Part shown: positions 1-13,000 of the stretch, in pieces
Position numbering within the stretch: the stretch's first letter is position 1
How the letters are laid out: every line of letters begins with the position of its first letter
Assembly: GCF_040581485.1 (NCBI RefSeq)
Contig: NC_090128.1
Span: 6,572,001-6,636,000 of the forward strand
Length of the DNA stretch: 64,000 bases
Direction of reading: 5' to 3'
Source of the DNA: Linepithema humile
Taxonomy: Eukaryota; Arthropoda; Insecta; Hymenoptera; Formicidae
Translations under genes and position numbers: made by a program
The notes under the pieces: model-generated
What the model was told of the DNA's origin: nothing
The model's input: only the letters and a program-made list of their open reading frames with translations
Database searches by the model: none

Positions 1-776
1 TTAATAGTATTATCTTTCAATTCCAAACAATTTCAAATAATATTTAGTGTAAGCACATACTCGAAAAAAAAAAACTACAAAATAATTTCAAATCCATTAG
101 TTTTTCTTGCAAAAAAAGAATATACATGCTGGAACATATGTGATTAAAATATCCGTTTATGTGTAAATTGCGTTCGGTTCAAATTTTTCTCCAGAGAACA
201 CATTAAAGATATAAATAAATCTATACTTCCATTAGTTAGTGGATTATTGATTGTACACATTATTTATGTCCAGCTTCAAAAAACAATTTAAAAGTAATGT
301 TGTTTCCGTGTCATCCGTAGAAGGAAATATATAACTCTAAAAACGAGTGGTAGCAGAAAAATATTTTGTCATTAATAGAAATGAGAAATAGATTTATTTT
401 AATTATGTTCACATATTATAAAAATTTAACGTATTTTACACATTTTATTTGTATATTTAAGAAAAAGTTTTCAGTATATTATATTTTCATGATACTATAA
501 TTATATGATTATACAATATTTTCACTATGTGTTCTTTTATATTAAAAATTATATTTTTTAGAAAACTTCAAAATTTTATTTTTGTTTCTTTTTCGACTTT
601 ATTTCTTTCTCTGCATTTTTCACAAAAATTTATTCGTATAAATAAATGCAATGTTTTCAATATTTATTTCTTTTTGTCACATAAAAGTTAAGAGCTAAGT
701 GTTGCGAATATATTTACTCTTCCTTCACATAAAATATTTTTGTTACAGGTCAAAATTCTATTTAAATTACAATAAG
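1..776. repeat. 5' flank of aminopeptidase-like copy 1, part of the segmental duplication
   Basis: AT-rich DNA with no gene of its own. It matches 18121-18896 almost base for base and 9361-10079 more loosely, so it is the upstream flank shared by all three aminopeptidase-like copies. A splice acceptor (ttgttacag, ending at 748) lies 28 nt before the start codon at 777, so the transcript probably has an untranslated first exon. By comparison with copies 2 and 3 that exon would lie left of the window. Confidence 0.6.
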
Positions 777-3700
777 ATGGCATTCCAAAAATTTTTGTTA
801 AATGGCGCATTAGTGTTAATTGTTACAATAACTTTTCCTACTGCTGACAATACGAAATATGTCACTGCAGTTAATGATAATATGCAGGATTATGTGATAC
901 CATTGGATTATAATGTAGAAATACAATATTTGTTGGAAGACAATATCTTACTCGGTTTATGCAGTATTATAATAAACATTAGCAGTCCCACGCAATCTAT
1001 GATGCTGCACTCCGTGCCTATTATAGTAATTGACGCGCTCTTAATTGACGCTAACAATGAATATACGTATAAACTAAAGGACCACGAAAATATCAAGGGT
1101 AAAAACATTGTTGCTCTTAATTTCTATCAACATTTATATCGTGCTACGCATAACGCACTTTATGCTCCTGCTAACTATACTTTAAACATGACATATATGC
1201 GTAATATACATGAAAACAAAGATAGTTTCTTCAGATATGCATATTTAACGGAAGAAGTAGAAAATCAAAAGTAAGTTAAAATATTTGAAACATATCGTTG
1301 TATAAATATGTTATTATTCTTTACAAAGTATTAACGTTATTTTCACCGTTATCTTGAAAATACCGTTCGTCCAGAAAATACATGCATAAAAAAATAAAAT
1401 TTTAAAAATAATCACTGAAATATTATGCAAAACTACGCACAAAATTTATCGATTTCTATAGATGTTAAAGTATAATCCTTAAACCATCATACTTAAGACA
1501 GAGAATCATAAAATCTCATTATAATTTTATAATTGTAATATTTTTCACTTAATTATAATTAATAATTTTTTCTTATGTAAATTGTGTCACCAAAATATTG
1601 TAGGTTAATTGAAACAGATGTTGTGATATTGAAGGCCCGACAACTCTTTCCGTGCAGAAACGACCTAGCTATCAAATCCACATTTAAAATTGCTGTCCAA
1701 CACCATAAAAAGTTTACAGTTTTATCAAATATGCCTATACAAGCAAAATATAAAGATGACAGCACTATGATATGGACTGACTTTGAAAAATCATTTTTAA
1801 TGTCTGCCCAACACATAGCGGTTGTGATAACTACGTTTACTAATCGTACAATTGCTCAGAATACAAATGTTACCATATGGTGCAGACCAAGGGCTTGGCA
1901 ACGTGTTGATTACGCAAAAAAGATTATGGAACAGATTGTGTCCTATTTTATACTAAAATACCCAATGGGATTATCAAAATTGGATGTTGTTGTATTGTGG
2001 CATTCACAAGATGATAACGTTGCGACATATGGACTTCTTTTCCCAAAAAGTAATATTTAAAAGATAAACATATTTTTATATGTTGATGTGTAAATTAAAA
2101 GACAATCAAAATTCATACAATGTTACTTGTACTACACAGTAAAAAATTACTTTTGCTTTCATTTCAAATGGAAAATTAAAATAATTATTCTTTACGTCAA
2201 ATCATATTTTAATTGAGATTTTACTCTTGAAAACATGCAAAATAACTGTATACGTTTCACTGTGCACAAATCAAGCGATTGCTACAAATCTTTTATTGCA
2301 TCAATAATATTGAGTTGACTCATCGAAAGTCTTTTTTAAATATTAAGTTTATTTTTATTCATGACATTACTATTGCCGAAATGTGTCAAATTCTTTTTTA
2401 TTTTTTTTGTGAATATTCTTAATATTTTCTGTATACAGTTATGTAAGTAAACATTTATTACATACACTTTATTTCATAGACAAATGATAAAGTATTGGCA
2501 ATTAACAAGAAGTATAAATAACAACACACAATTTTATAAATAATATATGAATCTTTCGTGCAATTGGTAAAAACTTTCAATGTAAGTATGTTGCTTGAAA
2601 ATGTTTTTTAGAGAAGTGGATATTATTGATGAGACACTTGATCATCTATTTCGTAGAAGGGAAATTGTACACATGATAGCGCGACAATTGGCATTTCTTT
2701 GGTCTTATGATGTATTACTTTGGTCAAAAGAAGGTTTTGCTTCATTTTTCGGAGCGTACATCTTGAATGAGGTTGTATTACACATCTTTGAAAATAATAT
2801 ATACATTTTTTATTTTATAACAAACAAGCAAAAGCTTAAAACAGCGATCGATAGCGCTAAATGCATGTTGCTGATGCAATGACTTTTCAATTAAATGTTA
2901 ATTTTAACATATCAAATTTTCCAGATATTCAAAGATTATTACATGATGGATTTAATGGTCATACAAACACAACTAGATTCTTTTCATTACGATACTCCTT
3001 CTACCACAGTTTCTGAAGCTAACTCATTAGTGCTTCCATTAAACAATATGAAATGTAAGTTGTAAAATATATGACAAAACAACTATATATGATTACCACT
3101 TTATTTTGTAAAGTAAATATAACATAATGTAATAAGTGTACTTATATTTATAAATTTAAAAAAATCTAATAAAATTTTTTTTTAGTTGTATTACAGTATG
3201 ATTAATCAAATATAAATTAAATTTTTTATATAATTTAAATAAGTATAAATAAAAAAATGTTTTGCTATTAAATTCAAAAATATTTAAGAAAAAAATTTAA
3301 GAAAATATAACTATAAACAAATTTAATTTTCATTTATATGTATATAAAAATAATAATAAAAGTATAACAAGTTTTTATTAAATAATACAAACATTTAATT
3401 TGTCATAGCATTCATAATATGGCGAATGTTATACCATCTAATTCCAGATGTGTTTTGGAGTGGTATCCATCAATATATCGATAAACAGTAAGTAATAATG
3501 CCCTCACAGAGAAAATTTTATATCAAAAATTACTATGTACGGCATTAACCACGGACTACGAACGCTGGGGACCGAAAATTTTCACTATGTTTCACATGTG
3601 AAAAACATAGTAAAAATTTTTATAATTCCTTCATGGTCCACGGCTACTATCGTACAAAGTAATTTTTGATATAAAATTTTTTCCGTGCTAATATATAGGT

Positions 3701-6700
3701 ACTATAGCAATTACATAGAAAAATTAAACATTGCATAAATAACGTGTTTGCATTCTGCTATAACATACAGAGCAAAGACAAAAACTGTTTCAATGCTGTA
3801 GAGCTTCGTTGATCTAAAAGTTTTCCAAAAATTTATGTGATCTTTTGAAATTAAAATATACTTTAATATAAACGGTATAATCAAGTCAAATAATAAAACT
3901 TCAACAATTTTTAAAAACTGATATTTGCAATCATGAGTAAATCTAATCTTATTCGTTCTTTTATTAAAAATGTAAATATTCTATTTACATTAATAAATTT
4001 AAAGATTAAATATAAAGACATAGGTCTAAAAATAAACACTTAACATGTTTTGTTTAATAATAATTTCCGTCGAGAGACCATTTATTAAAGCAATTTAATT
4101 CGACTTAAAGATTGCACTAAACAAAAAGGGATCATTTCGTAGTCTGTGAAAAGAGACACCTTTCATATATACCGTATTATGTCAAACGTATAACTAATAA
4201 TGTTCACATAAATTAATATGACTACTTAATTTAATAAATTAAATTAAGTAGTCATATTAATTTTTAATTTAATTTAAATTAATTTTTAATTTAATAAATT
4301 AAATTAAGTAGTCATATTAATTTTTATTATAATTTTTTATAAAAGAAGTTTACTTTTAAATCATTTTTAACTTTTTAATCGTAATTATTCAAGCACCACA
4401 ACACCAGATGATTTATGGACCACTATGGAAACTATTCACAAAGCTAAACTCCCAAGTCATGAACCCCACCTATTTTTAAAAAATATAATAAAAAGTTGGA
4501 TAACGAAGAAGTATTATTCTGTTCTGAACATGACACGAAATGATGAAAATTCGAGTATAGCGATAGATTTCATTCTATCTCCCTATCTAAAAGCTAATGA
4601 GAAGACAAAAAGCTGGATACCTGTAACATATACGATGCAATGGTCTGTTAAGTATAACATTAGTGATAGATTGTTCTGGCTGACCTCGCATAGTTTGAGG
4701 CGCGTAATTCCAGTGATTGACAAAAACGATTTTATTTTACTCAATATAAAACAAACTGGTAAATATTGAACAATAAATATAAGTGTGCTTTCTCTTTCTT
4801 TACGTAATTAAAGTTTTATTAAAAATTTGCTTTACTTCTCGTCTATTGATAATCTTTCAATTTAATTGACACAATTATTGAAAACTGGTGGTTAAATATG
4901 TAGCTATCATTACATACAAATTTTTAAAAACTTTGTGCCCAACTTAATTTTCAAAGTTAATTACTAATTTAAAGAAAATTTGTATTAGACGTGTTTTATA
5001 CAATTTTTTTAAAACAATTTGTTAACAAATGAGTAATTAGAAAAGATATTTAGATAAAAACGCGATTTTGTGTGTGTAATTTTTTAATAAATTCTTCGTT
5101 AATATACCGTAATGATTAAAACAATTATTCTTTTGTATATTAGGATACTATCGTGTCAATTACGATGAGAGAACCTGGTACAATCTTATCCACTTCTTAA
5201 ATTCTGAAAATTATACGAAAATACATGTTCTCAACCGCGCTCAATTAATCGATGATGCGTTTTATCTCTTGTTACAAAAACAATTCAATTATAAAATGTT
5301 TTGGGAATTTACGAGATCCGTGTTACGTGATATGAATTTCGTAACATGGTATCCTATGTTTAAAGTTTTCGAGTCCATGTCGTGTAGATTTCCACTTGAT
5401 TATGGTATGGACGCAAAGGTAGGTAATGATAGATTTCTATAAAAAAGAGTTACTTATTAGATACTGCACACTAAAAAAAAAACAATCAGCAGTGTTTAAT
5501 TGAAATTAACCAATTTTTAGATACAAATGAGAACCATGATGTTGCCACTTCTTGAAAAAATAGGATACTTACACAATCAGAGTGACAATCTACTTATTGA
5601 TATTGTATATTTAAGAGAAGAAGCTGTGAAATGGGCATGTATGCTTAACGTTATTGACTGCCGAAAAGAAGCTGCTAAGATTCTAAGTCGAGATCTTGAC
5701 AATAATAAACATAGCGGGTAAGCCGCTTTATAACCAAAATATTCATATAATCAAAATGTTGATGCATTTTTGCATTATACTGGATAAATATTTTTATTAT
5801 TAACTTTTCACAATATTAATTAATTTGTAGTAAAAAATATTTTTTTTTTGTAATGTAGTATTTTGAGAACGGGAGAAAAATGGATATACTGTTATGGTTT
5901 CGATGAGCTTACAAACCTTAAAGTAAACAAATCTCAAGATTTAATAATAATAGACAAGCATTATGCATCAATGCTGTTGAGATTCCAAGCAACGAATGAT
6001 AATAGATATTTGGAATACCTAACTTGCACTAAAAGTGATTATGTTATTTTGCTGTATTTGTCGCTACTAGCACACGAAGATGCTTCCAAAGAAAATCAGT
6101 TACAAGGAAATGTACGTGCTAGCGCATTTCTTAGTGTTATTGAGAAACATGCAGAAAATGATAAAGTGCTTTCTTTTCTTTTTGAAAATTTTGCAAATAT
6201 AACATTCAGTTCAAATAGGTAATAATATATTTTTAATATATCTCTGTACTTATATCTCTTAATCTTTAATATATATTATAATAATTAATTATTTTAACAT
6301 ATCTTATATTTATTTAATAAATTTATTGGTTTTTACTTTGTTTTGTAGAAAAAATGACATAATTGCAATATTAATCGTAGCTATTACAAATATAAGTAAC
6401 AAAGTCCTCATAACAAAGGTATATATTTTGAACTTTACACTAATACGGGAAGTTGGGTTAAAACGGACTACACCTAAAAAAATGGCCATATTTTTTATGT
6501 TAATGATTTATTTATTATATTATATTATGTTTATATTAATAATTTATTTATTATATAAATTTACAATTGTTATTAAGATTTTTATAAGACTAATTTTAGT
6601 CCGTCTTATCCCACGTGCGGAAAAATGAACAATCTCGTGAAAAAAAAACAAGAAACTGTTAATAAAAAAAAAAAGAGATGTTTTAATTTTGCTTTATAAA

Positions 6701-7699
6701 GGTAAAAAATAAGTAGATTGGTATAATGGGATGGGATCGTCTCTTTGATTTTGATAGTTGTATATCATCAAAAATTATTTCCTCAGAACAAAAAAGTAAA
6801 TCTTTAGACAATATATTGAACATGTAATCTATAAAATATATGTCTACTCAAAGCAAATATAACCAGAAAAATATTATTTACTAATACTAATATTTAAACT
6901 TGTCTATTTTACCCCACAAGACAACATCAATATTAACTTATTTTTATTTATTTGTATTAAAATTATTTTTAAAATGTAGTTAATAAAATATTATTTTTAA
7001 ATAACCAGAAAAAAGGGACTTAATAAAAAATTTTTAAATAATAAATTTTACAATAATAGCACTCAAAATGCAATGTTAAGAAATTAAATCACGAGATCTA
7101 TTTGCAAAAATTTGACGTTTCTTTGCAAATAACTCACGATAGTTTTATGGTATAATAATGAAACTTTTTAACAGTTAAAAATATTTAAAAAATGCTTATT
7201 TTGTGTTCATCCAGCAGTTAGAGGCCCACATTAACAAAATCTGGGACCATTTTACCCCCAGACAGCACAACATATCCAAAAGACGTCCAAAAGATATCCC
7301 GAAGACGTTTTTGGAACGACAGGACGTCCTCTGGATATCCTTTGGATGTATTTTGGACATGTGTGCTGTCTGGGCCCTGTGATCCATTTTATCCCACCTT
7401 CAGCTAGAGTCATTTATCGTCTTCTAAATATGAAACATATTTATATCTATATATTTTATATTATATTTTTTTACATACTTAATATGGAATATATTATGTA
7501 TTGTAAATTACGTTCTGCCAAACTGCAATGTAAAAAATTTTATATTTATAGATATAATTGGAATAATTTGTTTCAGTTAACTGATTACGTAACGCATCAT
7601 TATGCAAAACAAATAGTTGAAGTTGTTAAAAGAAAAATAAAGAAACGAGATTGGGAATACCGTAGACTATGCCAAAACTTCAACAGCATACTAACATAA
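777..7699 (+). CDS. M1 aminopeptidase N-like pseudo-peptidase, copy 1 (probably frame-broken)
   Basis: Eleven coding exons by splice sites and phase: 777-1270, 1604-2049, 2612-2771, 2925-3054, 3409-3487, 4394-4758, 5144-5418, 5521-5717, 5859-6218, 6349-6418, 7577-7699. The ATG at 777 follows a splice acceptor and opens a signal peptide (MAFQKFLLNG...). M1 landmarks are the N-terminal DYVIPLDYNVEI, LFPCRNDLAIKSTF, the KEGFASFF block and GYYRVNYDE. The zinc site HExxH is RQLAF and GAMEN is DNVAT, so zinc binding and peptidase activity should be lost. Exon 2 ends in five A's where copy 3 has a single AG before the donor. That makes it 446 nt instead of 444, breaks the frame into exon 3 and soon gives a stop. 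All other exons match copy 3 in length. The C-terminus shows no GPI signal or membrane segment. It is either a recent pseudogene, an assembly error, or a gene using another splice site. Confidence 0.7.
2043..2051 (+). other. 2-nt insertion at the exon 2 donor of copy 1
   Basis: Copy 3 reads cccaaggtaatatt at this junction and copy 2 reads ccagaggtaatatt. Copy 1 reads cccaaaaagtaatatt. The GT donor survives but the exon is 2 nt longer, so exon 3 is entered in the wrong frame and a TGA appears within it. Intron sequence on the far side is otherwise the same in all three copies. Confidence 0.75.
3504..3688. mobile_element. MITE in intron 5 of copy 1
   Basis: Terminal inverted repeats start with cacagagaaaattttatatc at the left and end with gatataaaattttttccgtg at the right, with a second palindrome (catgtgaaaaacatag) in the middle. 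The same element is in copy 3 at 21629-21810. It is absent from the matching intron of copy 2, so it entered before the copy 1/copy 3 duplication but after the split from copy 2. Confidence 0.7.
4213..4325. repeat. AT palindrome with a tandem partial duplication
   Basis: 4213-4260 is a palindrome centred on the AT run (ttaatatgactacttaattt and its complement). Its right half repeats at 4290-4325. Copy 3 has only one right half here, so this is a length difference specific to copy 1, inside intron 5. Confidence 0.6.
6456..6612. mobile_element. Degenerate inverted-repeat element in the last intron of copy 1
   Basis: A gggttaaaacggacta motif near 6456 is mirrored by tagtccgtcttatccca near 6597-6612, around a TTATTA-rich core. 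Related GGG(T)AAAA motifs recur at about 6725, 6904, 7236 and 7385, so the last intron seems built from several decayed short elements. The same element in copy 3 (24507-24698) has a longer TATTA-type core. Confidence 0.4.
7259..7372. mobile_element. Palindromic MITE with CAGACAGCAC ends (copy 1)
   Basis: A 114-bp element starts with cagacagcac and ends with gtgctgtctg. Inside are mirrored blocks such as atatccaaaagacgtcc and ggacgtcctctggatatcc. An identical-length element sits in copy 3 at 25343-25456. Copy 2 lacks it. Confidence 0.75.
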
Positions 7700-8338
7700 G
7701 TGAAAATGAAAGTGAATTATTTGAAGCAATACAAGACGACAAATTCACTTGTTGCTCACATATAATCATATATCGATAACTTTTATAATTTCTTTTTTAA
7801 CAAATAATATTTGTATATTTGAAATTAATTAGTTTTTATTCTTAATTAGTTTTAACATCTTAATTATTATTAATATTTCTAATACTATAAATTTTGAAAA
7901 ACGCAGATATTTGCATTCTTTGATGTGTAATAAAGACAATAATGTTAATAACCGATACGATTATGAATTAAAATAAAAACACAAAGGCGTGCGCAAACAA
8001 TAATTTAACAATTTAATAACTTATGGCCCGTTCTCTTGATAGAATTTTGTTATTAAATGTATATTATTTGTATCATATTGTAAAGAAATAACGCTTTTAC
8101 GCAGTCAGTCAATATAGAAGTTGAATGAATTAAATATTTTATTTTATAAATGATTAATTTTATTGCACACAGAAAATATTAATTTTTATTTTAAAATATT
8201 ATATATACAATATTATAACTGCGTCGAAATTTAATTTTTGTATTTTTAATGTACTTAAGGTAGTGTAGATTTATTTCATTATATATCATGATTTTTGTTC
8301 TCGTCTATCTATTAGTACCCAGACAACACGCATGCTTA
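7700..8338. other. 3' flank of copy 1 with poly(A) signal
   Basis: AT-rich sequence after the copy 1 stop codon. AATAAA at 7929-7934 is the likely poly(A) signal; the equivalents are 17250-17255 in copy 2 and 26015-26020 in copy 3. No other gene is seen. Confidence 0.55.
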
Positions 8339-8670
8339 GGGTGCGTTCGGGGAGACGCTATTAGCGCTATTTAGCGCTATCGACTGTTCACGGAGCTAGC
8401 TAGTAGTGCTACCAAACGCAATTATGACGTCATTAATGGTAGTGTGATACGTCATAACTGCGCGCTATCAACGCTATTCTTTCCGAGGTAGTGTGTTGGT
8501 AGCGTTAGCGTTTGCGAGCTCCGTGAACAGCAATAGCATAGCGTGGTAGCGCGCTTCTGCTAATAAAAATGGAACAAGATCGTAAAAAAACAATGTTAAC
8601 AGCAGTAGCACTTATAATGCAAGAATTAATAGATTCATCGTCTGACAGTGATGATGGTGAAGAATGAAAA
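8339..8670 (+). mobile_element. Truncated PIF/Harbinger-like element
   Basis: Starts with gggtgcgttcggggagacg, a Harbinger-type terminus, followed by tagcgctat repeats. An internal inverted repeat pairs ctgttcacggagct (8386 on) with agctccgtgaacag (8518 on). A short reading frame at 8569-8667 (32 aa, MEQDRKKTMLT... ending in an acidic tail) resembles the start of a transposon-encoded protein and then stops. No right terminus was found. In the duplicate at 26433-26577 the element is cut off after ttctttcc. Confidence 0.5.
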
Positions 8671-8821
8671 ATTATAGAATAGAGTATAATGTAAGGAAAC
8701 ATGTACCATGTCTCAACATTAAAAATTAAAATATCGGCATTTCTCATATTTTCCGTTGAATTATCAGATGAATGTTTGTAACAAAATTAGGTTTTATTTT
8801 TATTTATTATATATTATACTT

Positions 8822-10079
8822 TAGATGTGTAGATTTATTTTATTATTTACATATCATATTTTCTATTTTCTGGCTTCTGTTTACATGGCATAACGTATAT
8901 ATTATATCGCTCACTAATATCTTCCTCAGTGTTCGACTTTTCGATACGTGTGATATCAAGAATAGATTTACATATCTTTGACATTCATTTCAATTCAAAG
9001 CGAAGTTAGATATATTATTCTTCCAAAATTGTTCAACGTTATAAATTCTTGTATTTTAATTAATACACGATTTCAATATATAGGTGAGTAACCCAGTCCA
9101 TAGTGAGTAACTCAGAAAAACTATATATTTCTCTTTGATAATATAGAAAAATGTACGTATAAATGACATGTACAGCTTCATTTTCTCAAAATCACATATT
9201 TCAGAATTACCGACATGTTTCTCTTAATATTTGTTCTTTTTCTTTTTACGCTGCATAATCAGATATGCAGCGATTAATGATTTACTGTAATCGTCTAAAA
9301 ATTGCTTTAATAGTTCCATAAATTGAATAAAATGTATTAGTCCGATATGCGTAAGATTATTAGTATTATCTTTCAATTCCAAACAATTTCAAATAATATT
9401 TAGTGTAAACATATACTCGAAAAAAAAACTACAAAATAATTTCAAATCCATTAGTTTTTCTTGCTAAAAAAGAATATACATGCTGGAACATATGTGATTA
9501 AAATATCCGTTTACGTGTAAATTGCGTTTGGTTCAAATTTTTCTTCAGAGAACACATTAAAGATATAAATAAATTTATATTTCCATCAGTTAGTGCTTTA
9601 ATGATTGTGCACATAATTTATATTCAGCTTAAAAAAACAATTTAAAAGTAATCTTGTCTCTATGTCATGCATAGAAAGAAATGTATAACTCTAAAGACCA
9701 GTGGTTCTGAAAAACATTTTGTTGTTAACAAAAATAAGAAATAGATTTATTATAATTATGTTCACAAATTATCTAAACTTAACGTATTTCACACATTCTA
9801 TTTGTATATTTGAAAAAAAGTTTTTTTTCAGTGTATTATATTTCTTATATGATGTGTTCCTTATATTCAAAATTACATTTTTTTAAACTCTTTAGAAATT
9901 ATTTAATTTCTTTTTCTGTATTTTTCAAAAAATTATTCGTATAATAAATGCAATTTTGTCAAATATTTATTTTCTTTTGTTACATAAAAGTTAAGAGCTG
10001 AAAGTTGCAAATATATTTATCCTTTTCTGTCAAAACATATTTTTGTTACAGATCGAAATTCTATTTAAATTACAATAAG
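8822..10079. promoter_or_regulatory. Upstream region of copy 2, with candidate untranslated first exon
   Basis: This block repeats at 17590-18896 ahead of copy 3. A strong donor (atatatag|gtgagtaa) ends a possible untranslated exon at 9083, paired with an acceptor ending at 10051. In copy 3 the donor is at 17855. Copy 2 has an 8-nt longer spacer between two gtgagtaac(c/t)cag motifs. The start of transcription cannot be placed from the sequence alone. Confidence 0.35.
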
Positions 10080-13000
10080 ATGGCATTCCTACAATTTTTA
10101 TTAAATGGCGCATTAGTGTTAATTGCTACAATAATTTTTTCTATTGCTGACAATTCGAAATATGACACTGCAGTTAATGATAATTTGCAGAATTATGTGG
10201 TACCATTGGATTATAATGTAGAAATACGATATTATTTGAAAAACAATATCTTACTCGGCTTATGCAGTATTATTGTAAAAATTAACCGTCCCTTGGAATC
10301 TATAATGCTGCACTCCGTGCCTCTTAAAGTAATTGATGCGGTCTTGATTGACGATAAAAATAATGTTACGTATAAAAAAATTCATACAATTTTCGAAAAA
10401 GACGTTCTTACTCTTATTTTCGATAGAGATTTATTACGTGCTACATATAAAATTTCAAACATAACTTTCAAAATGTATACCTTAAACATTACATATATGC
10501 GTAATATACAATATAATAGCAACACAAACAGTTTCATCAGACATACATATTTAAACGAATTAAACATAGGATATCAAAAGTAAGTTAAAATATTTAAAAC
10601 ATATCGTTGCATCGTAAATATTATTTGTCATCATTCCTTACAAACTATTATTATTATATTCACTGTTATCTTGGCACACCAGAAACTACATTATGCATAC
10701 AAAAATAAAAGTTTAAAAATGATCACTAAAATATTATGCAAAACTACGCACAAGATTTATCGATTTCTTGACGTAAGAGTATACTTCAAATCATCACATC
10801 ATACTTGATACAGAGAATCATAAAATCTCATTATAATTATTGAATTCTAATATTTTTGAATTAATTATAATTAATAATTTTTTCTTGTGTAAATTGTATC
10901 ATTAAAATATTATAGGTTGATCGAAACAGGTGTTGAGATAATAAAAGGTCGACAACTCTTTCCGTGCAGAAACGAGCTAGCTATTAAATCCACATTTAAA
11001 ATTGCTGTCAAACACCATGAAAAGTTTACAGTTTTATCAAATATGCCTATACGAGCAAAATATAAAAACGACAGCACTATGATATGGACTGACTTTCAAA
11101 AATCATTTTTAATGTCTGCCCAACACATAGCGGTTGTGATAACTACGTTTACTAATCGTACAATTGCTCAGAATACAAATGTTACCATATGGTGCAGATC
11201 AAGGGCTTGGCAACGTGTTGATTACGCAAAAATAATTATGGAAAAGATTGTGTCCTATTTTATACTAAAATACCCAATGGGATTATCAAAACTGGATATT
11301 GTTGTATCGTGGCATTCACAAGATGATAACGTTGCGACATATGGACTTCTTTTCCAGAGGTAATATTTAAAAGATAAACATATTTTCACATGTCGATGTG
11401 TAAATTAAAAGACAATTGAAATTCATACAATGTTACTTGTATTACACAGTAAAAAAACTACTTTTGCTTTGATTTTAAATAAAAAATTAAAATAATTATT
11501 CTTTACGTCAAATCATATTTTAACTGAGATTTCACTCTCGAAAACGTGCAAAATAACTGTACATGTTTTACTTTGAACAAATAAAGCAATTGCTACAAAT
11601 TGTTTATTGCATCAATAATATTGAGTTGACTTATTGAAAGTCTTTGTTGAATATTAAGTTTATTTTCATTCGTGATAAATTTACTGTTGCCAAATTCCCT
11701 TTTATTTTTTTTATCTTTTATAAATATATTCTGTATGCTACTTTGTAAGTGAACGTTTGCTACATACACTTCATTTCATAAACAAATTATAAAATATTGT
11801 CTATTAACAATAAATATAAATAACAACACATAATTTTATAAATAATATATTAATCTTTCTTGCAATTGGTAAAAACTTTCAACGTAAATATGTTGCTTGA
11901 AAATGTTTTCTAGAGAAGCGGATATTATTTTTAATGAGAAACTTGATTACCGTATTCGTAAAAGGGAAATTGTACACATGATGGCGCGTCAATTGGCTTT
12001 TCTTTGGTCTTGTGATATATTACTTTTGTCAAAAGAAGGTTTCGCTACATTTTTCGGAGCGTACATCTTGAATGAGGTTGTATTACACATTTTTGAAAAT
12101 GATATATACATTTTTATATTATATGACAAATAAGCAAAAGCTTAAAGCAGCGATCGACAGCGCAAAATGCATGTTGCTGATGCAATAACTTTCAATTAAA
12201 TGTTAATTAAATGTTAATTTCAATATATCAAATTTTTCAGATATTCAAAGATTCTTACATGATGGATTTAATGGTTATACAAGCACAACTAGATTCTTTC
12301 CATTACGACATTCCTTCTACCACAGAATTTCAAGCCAACTCATTAATGCTTCCATTAAACAATACTATGAAATGTAAGTTGTAGAATATATGACTAAACA
12401 ATTATATATAATTATCACTTTAATTTGTAAAGTAAATATAACATAATGTGATAAGTGTACTTAAATTTCTAAATTAAAAAAATTAAAATTAAAAAATATT
12501 TTTAAGGCCCAATAATTTAAACACCAAAAGGTTAATAAGAAGCAAAACAGCCATGCTGGATGGTCGCGTCTGCGTATTATACAAATTATATATGTATATG
12601 ATAACAACGTTTTGGCCTATATCAGGTTTTCTTCAGGTTTAAACATCAAATTATCGTACATTATAAAATTAAGAAAAATGCTTCTATTTAAAATCAACGC
12701 TTAAATTTATCATCGCACGCAAAATCTTCTTATTCTTTCGCATAGTGATTCTACTGCTGATGTCCAAGACCAGATAGTAATAATTTAACATTCTTGTCGT
12801 AATAATTAAAACTAAAATATAAATAACAAGGAAAAATTGTTAATTAAAAAACTGCACTATCATATTAAAAATAAAAATAAGGACAACCAATAATATTCAG
12901 TTAAAAAAATACATACGTTAATATATTACGTAACGTAATATATACGTAAAGGATGTATCTATCATCTGAATATTATTGGTTGCCCTTATTTTTATTTTCA

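Noticed and set aside
699..776. Upstream extension of the copy 1 first exon before the ATG at 777
   Set aside because: The extension begins at GTG and reads through a splice acceptor (ttgttacag); the ATG at 777 starts the signal peptide in all three copies.
7196..7387. Minus-strand frame of 63 codons (also at 25280-25471)
   Set aside because: It lies across the CAGACAGCAC MITE in an intron and has no protein-like features.
8505..8747. 80-codon minus-strand frame
   Set aside because: It lies across the Harbinger-like remnant and is antisense to the short plus-strand transposon frame.
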